Source: Eikenella glucosivorans
Lineage (GTDB): Bacteria; Pseudomonadota; Gammaproteobacteria; Burkholderiales; Neisseriaceae
Direction: 5' to 3'
Length of the DNA stretch: 40,894 nt
Assembly (NCBI RefSeq): GCF_016025525.2
Contig: NZ_JACSGR010000010.1
Coordinates: forward strand, 1 to 40,894
The first letter of the stretch is position 1. Each line of letters starts with the position of its first letter. This document shows, in pieces, positions 15,111 through 22,438 of the stretch. The notes beneath the pieces are model-generated. The model had not been told where the DNA came from and did not search any database. It worked only from the letters and a program-made list of their open reading frames with translations. Made by a program: the position numbers and the translations under genes.

Positions 15111-15560
15111 ATTTGATTGATTGTCTTTGATTTTGGTTTGAAGCGGCAGCCGCCTCGTGCAGGGGCTGCCTGAAAACGCGGGATTATAAACGTTTTGCCG
15201 GTGCGATAGGCTGCCTTTGCTCAAATTTGCCGCTGCCGGTTGGCCAGATATTTTTCAGGTAGCCTACCCAGCGGAAAGGCTACCTGAAAATGAGGTTGCC
15301 GAAGGAAACCAAGTTTTCACGAAGCGAAAAAACAAGTTGCTATGCTTCATTCACTCCCAAAAGCCGATTTTTCAGGCAGCCTGAAATTTTTAGCCATCTC
15401 GGATACCGCTTAACACACAACAGCACAGCACGCGCAGGCCTAATATCAAGCAAGGCGGGTGAGCCGCACAGAAATACGCCGCAGGCAGTATTTTTGCCAA
15501 GGCCTCGGCCTTCTTGCGGTACAATCCGGCCATTCCCCACCTCCACACAAAGGCCGCGCC
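15111..15560. other. Divergent intergenic region between murA and pheA
   Basis: This 450-bp gap holds promoters for two divergent genes but no gene I can support. It carries a DUS pair (15254-15265 and 15277-15288), a copy of the composite repeat right after it (to about 15330), and two sequences of the Simonsiella-type DUS dialect (TTCAGGCAGCCT at 15371-15382 and a near match at 15163-15174). Confidence 0.6.
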
Positions 15561-16640
15561 ATGACCGACCAAGCCCTCACCCCCCACCGCCAAGCCATCG
15601 ACACCATCGACGCCGAAATCCTCAAGCTGCTCAACCAACGCGCCGGCCACGCCCGCGCCATCGGCGAGCTCAAAGGCACTGGCATCATCTACCGCCACGA
15701 GCGCGAAGCCCAAGTATTGCAGCGCATCCAAAGCCTCAACCAAAGCCTGGGCGGCCTCCTGCCCGATGAAGCCGTTACCCGCCTCTTCCGCGAAGTGATG
15801 AGCGAATGCCTCGCCGTGGAGCGCCCGCTCACCATCGCCTACCTCGGCCCCGAAGCCACCTTCACCCAGCAAGCCGCCGTGAAACACTTCGGCCACGCCG
15901 CCCACACCCAGCCCTGCCCCTCTATCGACGAATGCTTCCGCCTCGTGGAAGCCCGCCTCGCCGACTACGCCGTCACCCCCGTAGAAAACTCCACCGAAGG
16001 CCCAGTCGGCCGCACCCTCGACCTCATGGTCTCCACCCCACTGCGCGCCTGTGGCGAAGTCCTCCTGCGTATCCACCACCACCTCCTGCAGCAAAGCGGC
16101 GGCAACCCCCGGCCCGAAACCGTATACGCCCACGCCCAAGCCCTCGCCCAATGCCACGAATGGCTCAACCGCCACCTGCCCCACGCCACCCGCATCTCCG
16201 TGGCCAGCAACGCCGAAGCCGCCCGCCTCGCCGCCGCCGACCCCAACGCCGCCGCCATTGCCGGCCAAGCCGCCGCCGAGCACTACCGGCTCGCCAAACT
16301 CGCCGAAAATATCGAAGACGAGCCCAACAACACCACCCGCTTCCTCATCTTCGGCCACAACCACACCCAGCCCTCCGGCCGCGATAAAACCTCCCTCATC
16401 GTTTCCGCCCCCAACCGCCCCGGCGTGGTACACCACCTGCTCCAACCCTTCGCCGACCACGGCATCTCCATGACCAAGCTCGAAAGCCGCCCCAGCCGCG
16501 CCGGCCTGTGGGATTACGTTTTCTTCATCGACATCGAAGGCCACGCCGACACCCCCGCCGTGCGCCGCGCCCTCGACGCCATGACCGAACGCGCCGCCCT
16601 GGTGAAAATCGTCGGCGCCTATCCGCAGGCCGTACTGTAA
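15561..16640 (+). CDS. pheA: Bifunctional chorismate mutase / prephenate dehydratase (P-protein)
   Basis: Encodes 359 residues, the P-protein length. Residues 1-90 are an AroQ chorismate mutase (HRQAIDTIDAEILKLLNQRA, later YRHEREAQVLQRI). Residues about 91-270 are prephenate dehydratase (IAYLGPEATFT, VENSTEGPVGRT, and NNTTRFLIFG with the catalytic TRF). Residues about 280-355 are the ACT regulatory domain with the phenylalanine-binding KLESRPSR. It converts chorismate to phenylpyruvate and is expected to be feedback-inhibited by phenylalanine. ATG 15561 gives the family N-terminus. A DUS pair follows the stop. Confidence 0.96.
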   Translation: MTDQALTPHRQAIDTIDAEILKLLNQRAGHARAIGELKGTGIIYRHEREAQVLQRIQSLNQSLGGLLPDEAVTRLFREVMSECLAVERPLTIAYLGPEATFTQQAAVKHFGHAAHTQPCPSIDECFRLVEARLADYAVTPVENSTEGPVGRTLDLMVSTPLRACGEVLLRIHHHLLQQSGGNPRPETVYAHAQALAQCHEWLNRHLPHATRISVASNAEAARLAAADPNAAAIAGQAAAEHYRLAKLAENIEDEPNNTTRFLIFGHNHTQPSGRDKTSLIVSAPNRPGVVHHLLQPFADHGISMTKLESRPSRAGLWDYVFFIDIEGHADTPAVRRALDAMTERAALVKIVGAYPQAVL

Positions 16641-16656
16641 CGCCGCATCCTATTTT

Positions 16657-16693
16657 TCAGGTAGCCTCTTGATGTGGCGAGAGGCTACCTGAA
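16657..16693. terminator. DUS-pair after pheA
   Basis: Reverse DUS 16657-16668 and forward DUS 16682-16693 across a 13-base spacer. A composite-repeat unit (GAGTTTCCGCGAAACTAAAA, about 16718-16737) follows directly. Confidence 0.7.
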
Positions 16694-16792
16694 AATATAT
16701 TTCCGCAGAAAACCGAGTTTCCGCGAAACTAAAAACCAAAATCACCACTTTGCGGAAATCCCCTTTCCCAAACACACAAAAAGGAACAACCC

Positions 16793-17227
16793 ATGCGCAC
16801 CTTATCCCTCGCCGCCCTTCTCCTCGCGGCCGGCACCGCCCACGCCGAGCTCAGCTACTTCCAAAACGCCAACGGCCAAATCACCTGCGAATACGGCGGT
16901 GCATACCCACAGATCACCTGCGAAGTTTCCCACTTAGCCAAGCCCATTCCCGTTACCCCCGAACCACGAGATTGCGACACCCCAAAAGAGCCCGGCCAAT
17001 GGAGCGGCAGCATCTCCCTATTCCGCACCGGCCCCACCCGCCTCAACTGCAACCGCTACAACCTCACCCGGCACGGCATCGGCAGCGTTGTCCTCACCGA
17101 AGAAAAGTCGTACACATTCTTCAACCAGCCCAACTGGCAATGCACCAGCCAATCCGGCAGCATGACCTGCACCAACCCCGAAGGCCACGGCTTCGAAATC
17201 AGCCCAAACAGCCTGCGCCGCTTCTAA
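16793..17227 (+). CDS. Secreted cysteine-rich protein, DUF6636-like (paralogue 1)
   Basis: Encodes 144 residues with a Sec signal peptide (MRTLSLAALLLAAGTAHA). The mature protein has six cysteines (ITCEY, ITCEV, RDCDT, LNCNR, WQCTS, MTCTN), suggesting three disulfides, and ends with GHGFEISPNSLRRF. The pattern of an N-terminal NGQITC and a C-terminal MTC-GHGFEIS matches the DUF6636 family as I remember it; its function is unknown. AAGGA precedes the ATG. The next gene is a paralogue in the same orientation, with identical motif order, pointing to a tandem duplication. Confidence 0.8.
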   Translation: MRTLSLAALLLAAGTAHAELSYFQNANGQITCEYGGAYPQITCEVSHLAKPIPVTPEPRDCDTPKEPGQWSGSISLFRTGPTRLNCNRYNLTRHGIGSVVLTEEKSYTFFNQPNWQCTSQSGSMTCTNPEGHGFEISPNSLRRF

Positions 17228-17232
17228 GCACG

Positions 17233-17284
17233 CATATTTTTCAGGTAGCCTCTCGATGCAGTAAAAGGCTACCTGAAAAATATG
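17233..17284. repeat. Perfect 19-bp inverted repeat built on a DUS pair
   Basis: Arms 17233-17251 and 17266-17284 pair perfectly for 19 bp: the DUS plus outward AAATATG. A GTTTCTGCGAAGCTAAAA unit follows at about 17301-17319. Confidence 0.85.
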
Positions 17285-17398
17285 TTTCCGCAGGAAGCTG
17301 AGTTTCTGCGAAGCTAAAAACCAAGCCCACGAAACCCACACATCCCCGCTTTCAGGTAAAATCCCCCGCTTTCCAACCTCATATTAAGGAACCGCACC

Positions 17399-17803
17399 AT
17401 GCGTACCCTCCCCCTCGCCGCCGCAATCCTCCTGTTCGCCGCCGGCGCCGCCCATGCCGACATCCAAAGCTTCCGCAGCCCCAGCGGCCACATCAACTGC
17501 ATGTACGGCCACACTCCCGGCACAGTGGAATGCCAGATTCCCCAGCCCGAACGCCCCGTCCGCCCCAAACCGGCCGATTGCGAACTCGACTGGGGCGGCA
17601 ACTTCACCATCGTCCGCACCGGCCGCACCCAGATGGGCTGCGTGGGCGACAGCCTCGCCAGCCCCGACAGCCGCATCCTCCCCTACGGCCAAACCCTGCG
17701 TGGCGACGGCTGGCAGTGCACCAGCCGCACCAGCGGTATGACCTGCACCAACAGCCAAAACCACGGCTTCGAAATCAGCCGCCGCCGCCAACGCCTGTTC
17801 TAA
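17399..17803 (+). CDS. Secreted cysteine-rich protein, DUF6636-like (paralogue 2)
   Basis: Encodes 134 residues with signal peptide MRTLPLAAAILLFAAGAAHA. It shares with the upstream gene the signal region, six cysteines at matching points (INCMY, VECQI, ADCEL, MGCVG, WQCTS, MTCTN) and the closing NHGFEISRRRQRLF. FRSPSGHINC near the mature N-terminus is closest to the DUF6636 pattern. AAGGA precedes the start. Both genes are separated by DUS hairpins, so each may be transcribed independently. The role is unknown; a periplasmic or secreted location is well supported. Confidence 0.82.
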   Translation: MRTLPLAAAILLFAAGAAHADIQSFRSPSGHINCMYGHTPGTVECQIPQPERPVRPKPADCELDWGGNFTIVRTGRTQMGCVGDSLASPDSRILPYGQTLRGDGWQCTSRTSGMTCTNSQNHGFEISRRRQRLF

Positions 17804-17815
17804 GCCAAGCACATT

Positions 17816-17853
17816 TTCAGGTAGCCTTCCCGCAAGCCGACAGGCTACCTGAA
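17816..17853. terminator. DUS pair after paralogue 2
   Basis: Reverse DUS 17816-17827 and forward DUS 17842-17853 across a 14-base spacer, followed by a degenerate composite-repeat unit. Confidence 0.7.
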
Positions 17854-17939
17854 AATATTTGCTGCCACGAAGCTGACACATCAACGCCAACGCAGTTAAA
17901 AACCCCGCACCGCCCGAGAGGCCATCCGAAAGCAAAACC

Positions 17940-18566
17940 ATGAACCAAATGAACAACATCGTCGTCTATTGCGGCTCCAACCTCGGCGAAGACCCCCGCT
18001 ACTCCCAAGCCGCCCGCGAGCTCGGCCGCGCCATCGCCCAACGCGGCAGCCGCCTGGTGTACGGCGGCGGCGGCATCGGCCTGATGGGCGAAACCGCCAA
18101 CGCCGCACTCGAAGCCGGCGGCCGCGTAACCGGCATCATCCCCACCTTCCTGCGCCACGAAGAAATGGCCCACGGCCGCCTCACCGAGCTCATCGTCACC
18201 GAAAGCATGGCCGAACGCCGCACCAAAATGATGGAAATGGCCGACGCCTTCATCGCCCTGCCCGGCGGCCTCGGCACCTACGAAGAACTGTTCGAAGTCC
18301 TCTCCGCCGCCCAGCTCAAACTGCATAGCAAACCCATCGGCCTGCTCAACATCGGCGGCTACTTCGACCCCCTCACCGCCCTCCTGCAACACACCGCCGA
18401 CCAAGGCTTCATGCCCCCCGCCAACACCGGCCTCGTCTGCGTGGACAGCAACATCCCCGCCCTGCTCGCCAAAATGGCCGCCTACCGCTTCCAAGACGCC
18501 CCAAAATGGAAACGCCCCGCCTGGCAGCAAGCCGAAGAAGCCAAAATCGCAGTAGGGGCTACCTGA
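17940..18566 (+). CDS. LOG family protein (TIGR00730, nucleotide phosphoribohydrolase type)
   Basis: Encodes 208 residues. The Rossmann-like fold carries YGGGGIGLMGETANAAL and the signature PGGLGTYEELFE (GGxGTxxE), which define LOG/TIGR00730 proteins. Characterised members hydrolyse cytokinin riboside 5'-monophosphates or other nucleoside monophosphates to base and ribose-5-phosphate. The true substrate here is unknown. Two in-frame ATGs (17940, 17949) are possible; neither has a strong ribosome binding site. The stop codon TGA (18564-18566) lies inside a DUS-like sequence, so the protein ends in GAT. Confidence 0.88.
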   Translation: MNQMNNIVVYCGSNLGEDPRYSQAARELGRAIAQRGSRLVYGGGGIGLMGETANAALEAGGRVTGIIPTFLRHEEMAHGRLTELIVTESMAERRTKMMEMADAFIALPGGLGTYEELFEVLSAAQLKLHSKPIGLLNIGGYFDPLTALLQHTADQGFMPPANTGLVCVDSNIPALLAKMAAYRFQDAPKWKRPAWQQAEEAKIAVGAT

Positions 18567-19070
18567 AAACGTTCCCAAACCCGCTATACACGTTTCCCTC
18601 CGTTACAACCAACATTTTCAGGTAGCCTCACCACCCCATGAGGCTACCTGAAAATTCCGGCAAAACTAACATGCCCGCCATTAAAGGAATGAAACAATCC
18701 CTCCCCCGGCAGCCGCATCCCACTTCCCCGAAACCAAATCCCAACACCGCCAAGCAGCAACCCCGCAACACTCCCGGCAGCATTCTACCCGCCGTAAACA
18801 TACAGCAAACCCGACCAGGCATATCCATTTCTATCTGCATAAACCCACACTTACCTACCGAAGCACCCCTTCACCACAAGCCGCTCCCCTCTTGGCACAT
18901 CCGCCCTCTCAGGCCGTTTGCTCTAAAATTTTATGACCAAAGTCAATCTCTATCTGCCAATTTTATGATATGATGTATCAATAAATAGGTAGCCATTCAA
19001 ACAAACCGCTAATCTGAAACCTTAAATTCAGAATAGTTCTTTAAAATCAGAATGTATTATATGCAAGCAA

Positions 19071-19103
19071 GATTGCAGGCTTATGCAATGCCAGCCTGTA
19101 ATC
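19071..19103 (+). promoter_or_regulatory. Leader hairpin 1
   Basis: GATTGCAGGCT (19071-19081) and AGCCTGTAATC (19093-19103) form an 11-bp stem with one G-T pair and an 11-base loop. Confidence 0.6.
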
Positions 19104-19118
19104 GGACGCATAGACTGA

Positions 19119-19158
19119 AGAAACTGTTAATTATGCTTATCATTTCTTAACTGTTTCT
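19119..19158. promoter_or_regulatory. Leader inverted repeat 2
   Basis: AGAAACTGTTAA (19119-19130) is complementary, with one mismatch, to TTAACTGTTTCT (19147-19158), separated by 16 AT-rich bases. TAGACTG flanks the element on both sides in direct orientation. It could be a regulator binding site or an RNA hairpin. Confidence 0.5.
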
Positions 19159-19270
19159 TTAGACTGCACACATTTCCTTCCGGCTCGATTATCCGCCCAA
19201 ACCAAAGGCAAAAACAATCCCGCCAGCCGGTATTCCATTACATTATTAATACCCTATCAATCCCTTCTTG

Positions 19271-19301
19271 CCTGCATATACCCGTATGCAGGTTTGTTTT
19301 T
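19271..19301 (+). terminator. Terminator-like hairpin inside the lysine decarboxylase leader
   Basis: CCTGCATA (19271-19278) pairs with TATGCAGG (19285-19292) over a 6-base loop, followed by TTTGTTTTT (19293-19301). Another hairpin (GCCGCTT/AAGCGGC, 19302-19321) follows at once. It lies 145 bases before the ATG, so it may attenuate transcription of the gene. Confidence 0.6.
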
Positions 19302-19445
19302 GCCGCTTGTTGCCAAGCGGCGCAGCGAAGATTGTTGCTGCCACGCTCGTCTGCATGACGCAGCGCGGCGGCTTCAAGAAGGCCGGGCTTGCCCGGATTT
19401 GCAGTAAAACAGCTGTTTTTTAATTTATTTATAAGGATTGATGTC

Positions 19446-21575
19446 ATGAAGAATATCTTATTAGGCTGTGGTCAGAAGGAACTGGGGGACTATGTCAAGA
19501 GTCTCGTTACCTCTTTGGAAAAGAGTGGGTACACCATCCTGATAGCCCATGACCAGCAAGAAATCCTGACGCTTCTGAAACATGACGCCAGAATAGGTTC
19601 CGTGCTTTGCACACTGGATATTTTTAACAAGGAGTTGGAACAAAAAATCATCGCGCTCAACGAAGAGCTGCCCGTATTCCTATTGAAAACCACCGACTGC
19701 GACCAGCCGGTAGACTTCGGTGCCGTGGGCGACCATGCCACCTTCATCGATTGCCACCTGTTCAGCAACGAAGACGTGGTGGACAAAATCGAAAAAGCCA
19801 TCCACCATTACATCGACGAAATCACTCCCCCGTTCACCAAAGCATTGTTCAACTACGTGGGCGAAAACAAATACACATTCTGTACGCCGGGCCACATGAG
19901 CGGCACCGCCTATCTGCAATCCCCGGTGGGCAGCATTTTCTACGATTTCTACGGCGAAAACACATTCAAATCAGATATTTCTGTTTCTATGGGCGAGCTG
20001 GGCTCACTGCTCGACCACTCCGGCCCGCATAAAGAGGCTGAAGAATATATTGCCGAAACCTTCAATGCCGATCACAGCTACATCGTTACCAACGGCACTT
20101 CCACCGCCAACAAAATCGTTGGCATGTATTCCGTACCCGCCGGTAGCACCGTGCTGATCGACCGCAACTGCCACAAATCATTAACCCACCTGTTGATGAT
20201 GAGCGACATCACTCCGGTATATCTGAAACCGACCCGCAACGCCTACGGCATCTTGGGCGGTATCCCGCAGAAAGAGTTCACCAAAGAAGTCATCAACCAA
20301 AAACTCGCCAAAGTTCCGGGTGCCACTTGGCCGGTACACGCCGTCATCACCAACTCCACCTACGACGGCCTGTTCTACAACACCGACAAAATCAAAGACA
20401 CCTTGGATGTGAAATCTATCCACTTCGACTCCGCTTGGGTGCCCTATACCAACTTCAGCCCGATCTACGAAGGCAAAACCGGTATGGGCGGCAAACAGGT
20501 GAAAGACAAAGTGATCTTTGAAACCCACTCCACCCACAAACTGTTGGCTGCATTCTCACAGGCTTCCATGATTCACGTTAAGGGTAACCTGAACACCGCC
20601 ACCTTCGGCGAAGCCTATATGATGCACACCTCCACTTCCCCGTTCTACCCGATGGTAGCCGCCACCGAAGTGGCCGCCGCCATGATGCGCGGCAACCCCG
20701 GCAAACGCATCATGCAGGATTCCTTGGAACGTGCCATCAAATTCCGTAAGGAAATCAAGAAACACAAAGCAGCCGCTGATTCATGGTATTTCGACGTATG
20801 GCAGCCTGAAAACGTTGATACCATCGAATGCTGGGAGCTGCATCAATCCGACAAATGGCACGGCTTCAAAGACATCGACGCCCAGCACATGTACCTCGAC
20901 CCGATCAAGGTCACCTTGCTCACCCCGGGCCTCGATAAAAACGGCCAGCTGGAAAAAACCGGTATTCCCGCCAACCTCGTATCCAAATTCTTGGACGACC
21001 GCGGCATCATCGTAGAGAAAACCGGCCCGTATAACATCCTCGTGCTGTTCAGCATCGGCGTGGACGACACCAAAGCCCTCGGCCTCCTGCACGCCCTGAA
21101 CGAGTTCAAATCCCTGTACGACGCCAACGCCACCGTGGAAGAAGTATTGCCGCGCGTGTTCAACGAATCCCCGTCGTTCTACAAAGACATGCGGATTCAA
21201 GAACTGGCCCAAGGCATCCACAGCCTGATCTGCAAACACAACCTGCCCGAACTCATGTTCAGCGCATTCGAAGTGTTGCCGACCATGGTGATGAACCCGC
21301 ACAAAGCCTTCCAGCTCGAGCTCAAAGGCCAGATTGAAGATTGCTACCTGGAAGACATGATCGGCAAAATCAATGCCAACATGATCCTGCCCTATCCTCC
21401 TGGCGTACCGTTGGTAATGCCTGGCGAAATGATCACCGAAGAAAGCAAGCCCATCTTGGAATTCCTGATGATGCTGTGCGAAATCGGCGCCCACTTCCCC
21501 GGCTTCGAAACCGACATCCACGGTGCCTACCGTCAAGACGACGGCCGCTACAAAGTTAAGATCATCAAAGCCTAA
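19446..21575 (+). CDS. cadA: Inducible-type lysine decarboxylase (CadA/LdcI family)
   Basis: Encodes 709 residues (E. coli CadA has 715) and is highly similar to it along its length from memory. It decarboxylates lysine to cadaverine using PLP, consuming a proton. Domains: N-terminal wing (1-130), PLP fold-type I core, and C-terminal domain. The PLP lysine is Lys365 in STHKLLAAFSQ; GTSTANK and SIHFDSAWVPY are intact. AAGGA precedes the ATG at 19446. No cadB antiporter or cadC regulator is adjacent. Arginines that bind ppGpp in E. coli LdcI (97, 206, 565) align with Gly95, Glu204 and Thr here. No Eikenella DUS lies in the gene. Eikenella is known for high lysine decarboxylase activity. Confidence 0.96.
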   Translation: MKNILLGCGQKELGDYVKSLVTSLEKSGYTILIAHDQQEILTLLKHDARIGSVLCTLDIFNKELEQKIIALNEELPVFLLKTTDCDQPVDFGAVGDHATFIDCHLFSNEDVVDKIEKAIHHYIDEITPPFTKALFNYVGENKYTFCTPGHMSGTAYLQSPVGSIFYDFYGENTFKSDISVSMGELGSLLDHSGPHKEAEEYIAETFNADHSYIVTNGTSTANKIVGMYSVPAGSTVLIDRNCHKSLTHLLMMSDITPVYLKPTRNAYGILGGIPQKEFTKEVINQKLAKVPGATWPVHAVITNSTYDGLFYNTDKIKDTLDVKSIHFDSAWVPYTNFSPIYEGKTGMGGKQVKDKVIFETHSTHKLLAAFSQASMIHVKGNLNTATFGEAYMMHTSTSPFYPMVAATEVAAAMMRGNPGKRIMQDSLERAIKFRKEIKKHKAAADSWYFDVWQPENVDTIECWELHQSDKWHGFKDIDAQHMYLDPIKVTLLTPGLDKNGQLEKTGIPANLVSKFLDDRGIIVEKTGPYNILVLFSIGVDDTKALGLLHALNEFKSLYDANATVEEVLPRVFNESPSFYKDMRIQELAQGIHSLICKHNLPELMFSAFEVLPTMVMNPHKAFQLELKGQIEDCYLEDMIGKINANMILPYPPGVPLVMPGEMITEESKPILEFLMMLCEIGAHFPGFETDIHGAYRQDDGRYKVKIIKA

Positions 21576-21599
21576 CCCAAAGCACTATCTGAGCACCGC

Positions 21600-21620
21600 G
21601 CAGCTTGAACCCCAAGCTGC
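21600..21620 (+). other. Small hairpin after lysine decarboxylase
   Basis: GCAGCTTG (21600-21607) and CAAGCTGC (21613-21620) can pair. It precedes the main terminator. Confidence 0.5.
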
Positions 21621-21627
21621 ATAAACC

Positions 21628-21656
21628 AACCGGCCTGATTGCTCAGGCCGGTTTTC
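21628..21656 (+). terminator. Intrinsic terminator of lysine decarboxylase
   Basis: AACCGGCCTGA (21628-21638) pairs with TCAGGCCGGTT (21643-21653) over a 4-base loop, then TTTCTATT. Confidence 0.93.
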
Positions 21657-21671
21657 TATTCTGGCAATAAA

Positions 21672-21896
21672 AGGCTACCTGAAAACCAAGTTTCAACGTA
21701 GTTAAAACTCTCGCCGTTTTTCAGGTAGCCTTCCCCGTTATCCCAAACAATTTTCAGGTAGCCCTCTTATCCCCACAGGCTACTGAAAACCCTGCCCGCA
21801 TCCTCCCGCATATTTTCAGGTAGCCTGAAGCCTTTGCAAACTATCCTCACAACAAAAGGCTACCTGAAAAGCTGCCGCAGCAATTTCAGATAGCCT
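21672..21896. repeat. Densest DUS cluster of the window
   Basis: Exact DUS copies at 21672-21683, 21720-21731, 21815-21826 and 21857-21868 lie with imperfect ones at 21753-21764 (last base changed), about 21777-21787 (one C lost) and 21885-21896 (one substitution): seven in 225 bp. No gene lies here. The last pair (21857-21896) probably terminates ssb on the minus strand. Confidence 0.85.
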
Positions 21897-21925
21897 TTTA
21901 CCATATCGGGAAATCCGCCAAATCC

Positions 21926-22438
21926 TCAGAATGGAATATCGTCATCAATGTCGTCAATCGGAGCAGGCGCAGGCGCGGCGGCCTGGCGGCGCGGCGGGGC
22001 AGGCGGCTCGGCAGCGTAGGCCGGCTCATTGTAGCTTTGGGCGGGCTGTTGCCGCTGCTGGCTCGGCGCAGTGGCATATTGTTCTCCGCCTTCATAGTGG
22101 CCGCTGCCGCTGTTGCGGCCATCGAGCATTTTCATTTCGTTGGCCACAATGTCGTAGGCGGTGCGTTCGATACCGTCTTTGCCAGTGTATTTACGGCTTT
22201 GGATGCGGCCTTCGATATACACTTTGCTGCCTTTTTTCAGATACTGGCCGGCAATCTCAGCCAAGCGGCCGAACATACTGATGTTGTGCCACTCGGTGCG
22301 CTCTTGGCGCTGGCCGTTGCGGTCTTTCCAGTTTTCGCTGGTGGCGATGGAAAAATTGGCCACCGCGTCGCCGCTGGGCAGGTAGCGCACTTCGGGGTCG
22401 CGCCCCAAATTGCCGATAAGCATCACTTTATTCAACAT
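21926..22438 (-). CDS. ssb: Single-stranded DNA-binding protein
   Basis: Encodes 170 residues. The OB fold occupies about residues 1-110 (MLNKVMLIGNLGRDPEVRY, then WHNISMFGRLAEIAGQYLKKGSKVYIEGRI). It is followed by a flexible Gln/Pro/Ala-rich linker and the acidic tip DDDIPF that recruits partner proteins. It coats single-stranded DNA during replication, repair and natural transformation. The start overlaps the 3' end of the upstream MFS transporter gene by 11 bp, so the two are likely translated from one mRNA; the AGGAGG-like site lies within the MFS gene's last codons. Confidence 0.97.
   Translation of the reverse strand: MLNKVMLIGNLGRDPEVRYLPSGDAVANFSIATSENWKDRNGQRQERTEWHNISMFGRLAEIAGQYLKKGSKVYIEGRIQSRKYTGKDGIERTAYDIVANEMKMLDGRNSGSGHYEGGEQYATAPSQQRQQPAQSYNEPAYAAEPPAPPRRQAAAPAPAPIDDIDDDIPF

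Larger units (their letters stand above)
18567..19445 (+). other. Long gene-poor leader region before lysine decarboxylase
   Basis: This 880-bp gap has a DUS pair (18617-18628 and 18641-18652). From about 18900 the DNA becomes AT-rich with several inverted repeats described separately. A TATGAT hexamer near 18965 could be a -10 element. An open frame at 18638-18973 starts in a DUS and is proline-rich without a ribosome binding site, so I do not call it a gene. Confidence 0.6.

Noticed and set aside
18638..18973. Plus-strand frame of 111 codons
   Set aside because: It begins in a DUS, is low-complexity and proline-rich, has no ribosome binding site and runs into AT-rich leader DNA.
20799..20810. 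TGGCAGCCTGAA inside lysine decarboxylase, close to the Kingella DUS dialect
   Set aside because: It encodes WQPEN at a point where E. coli CadA has WQPD, so protein conservation explains it.
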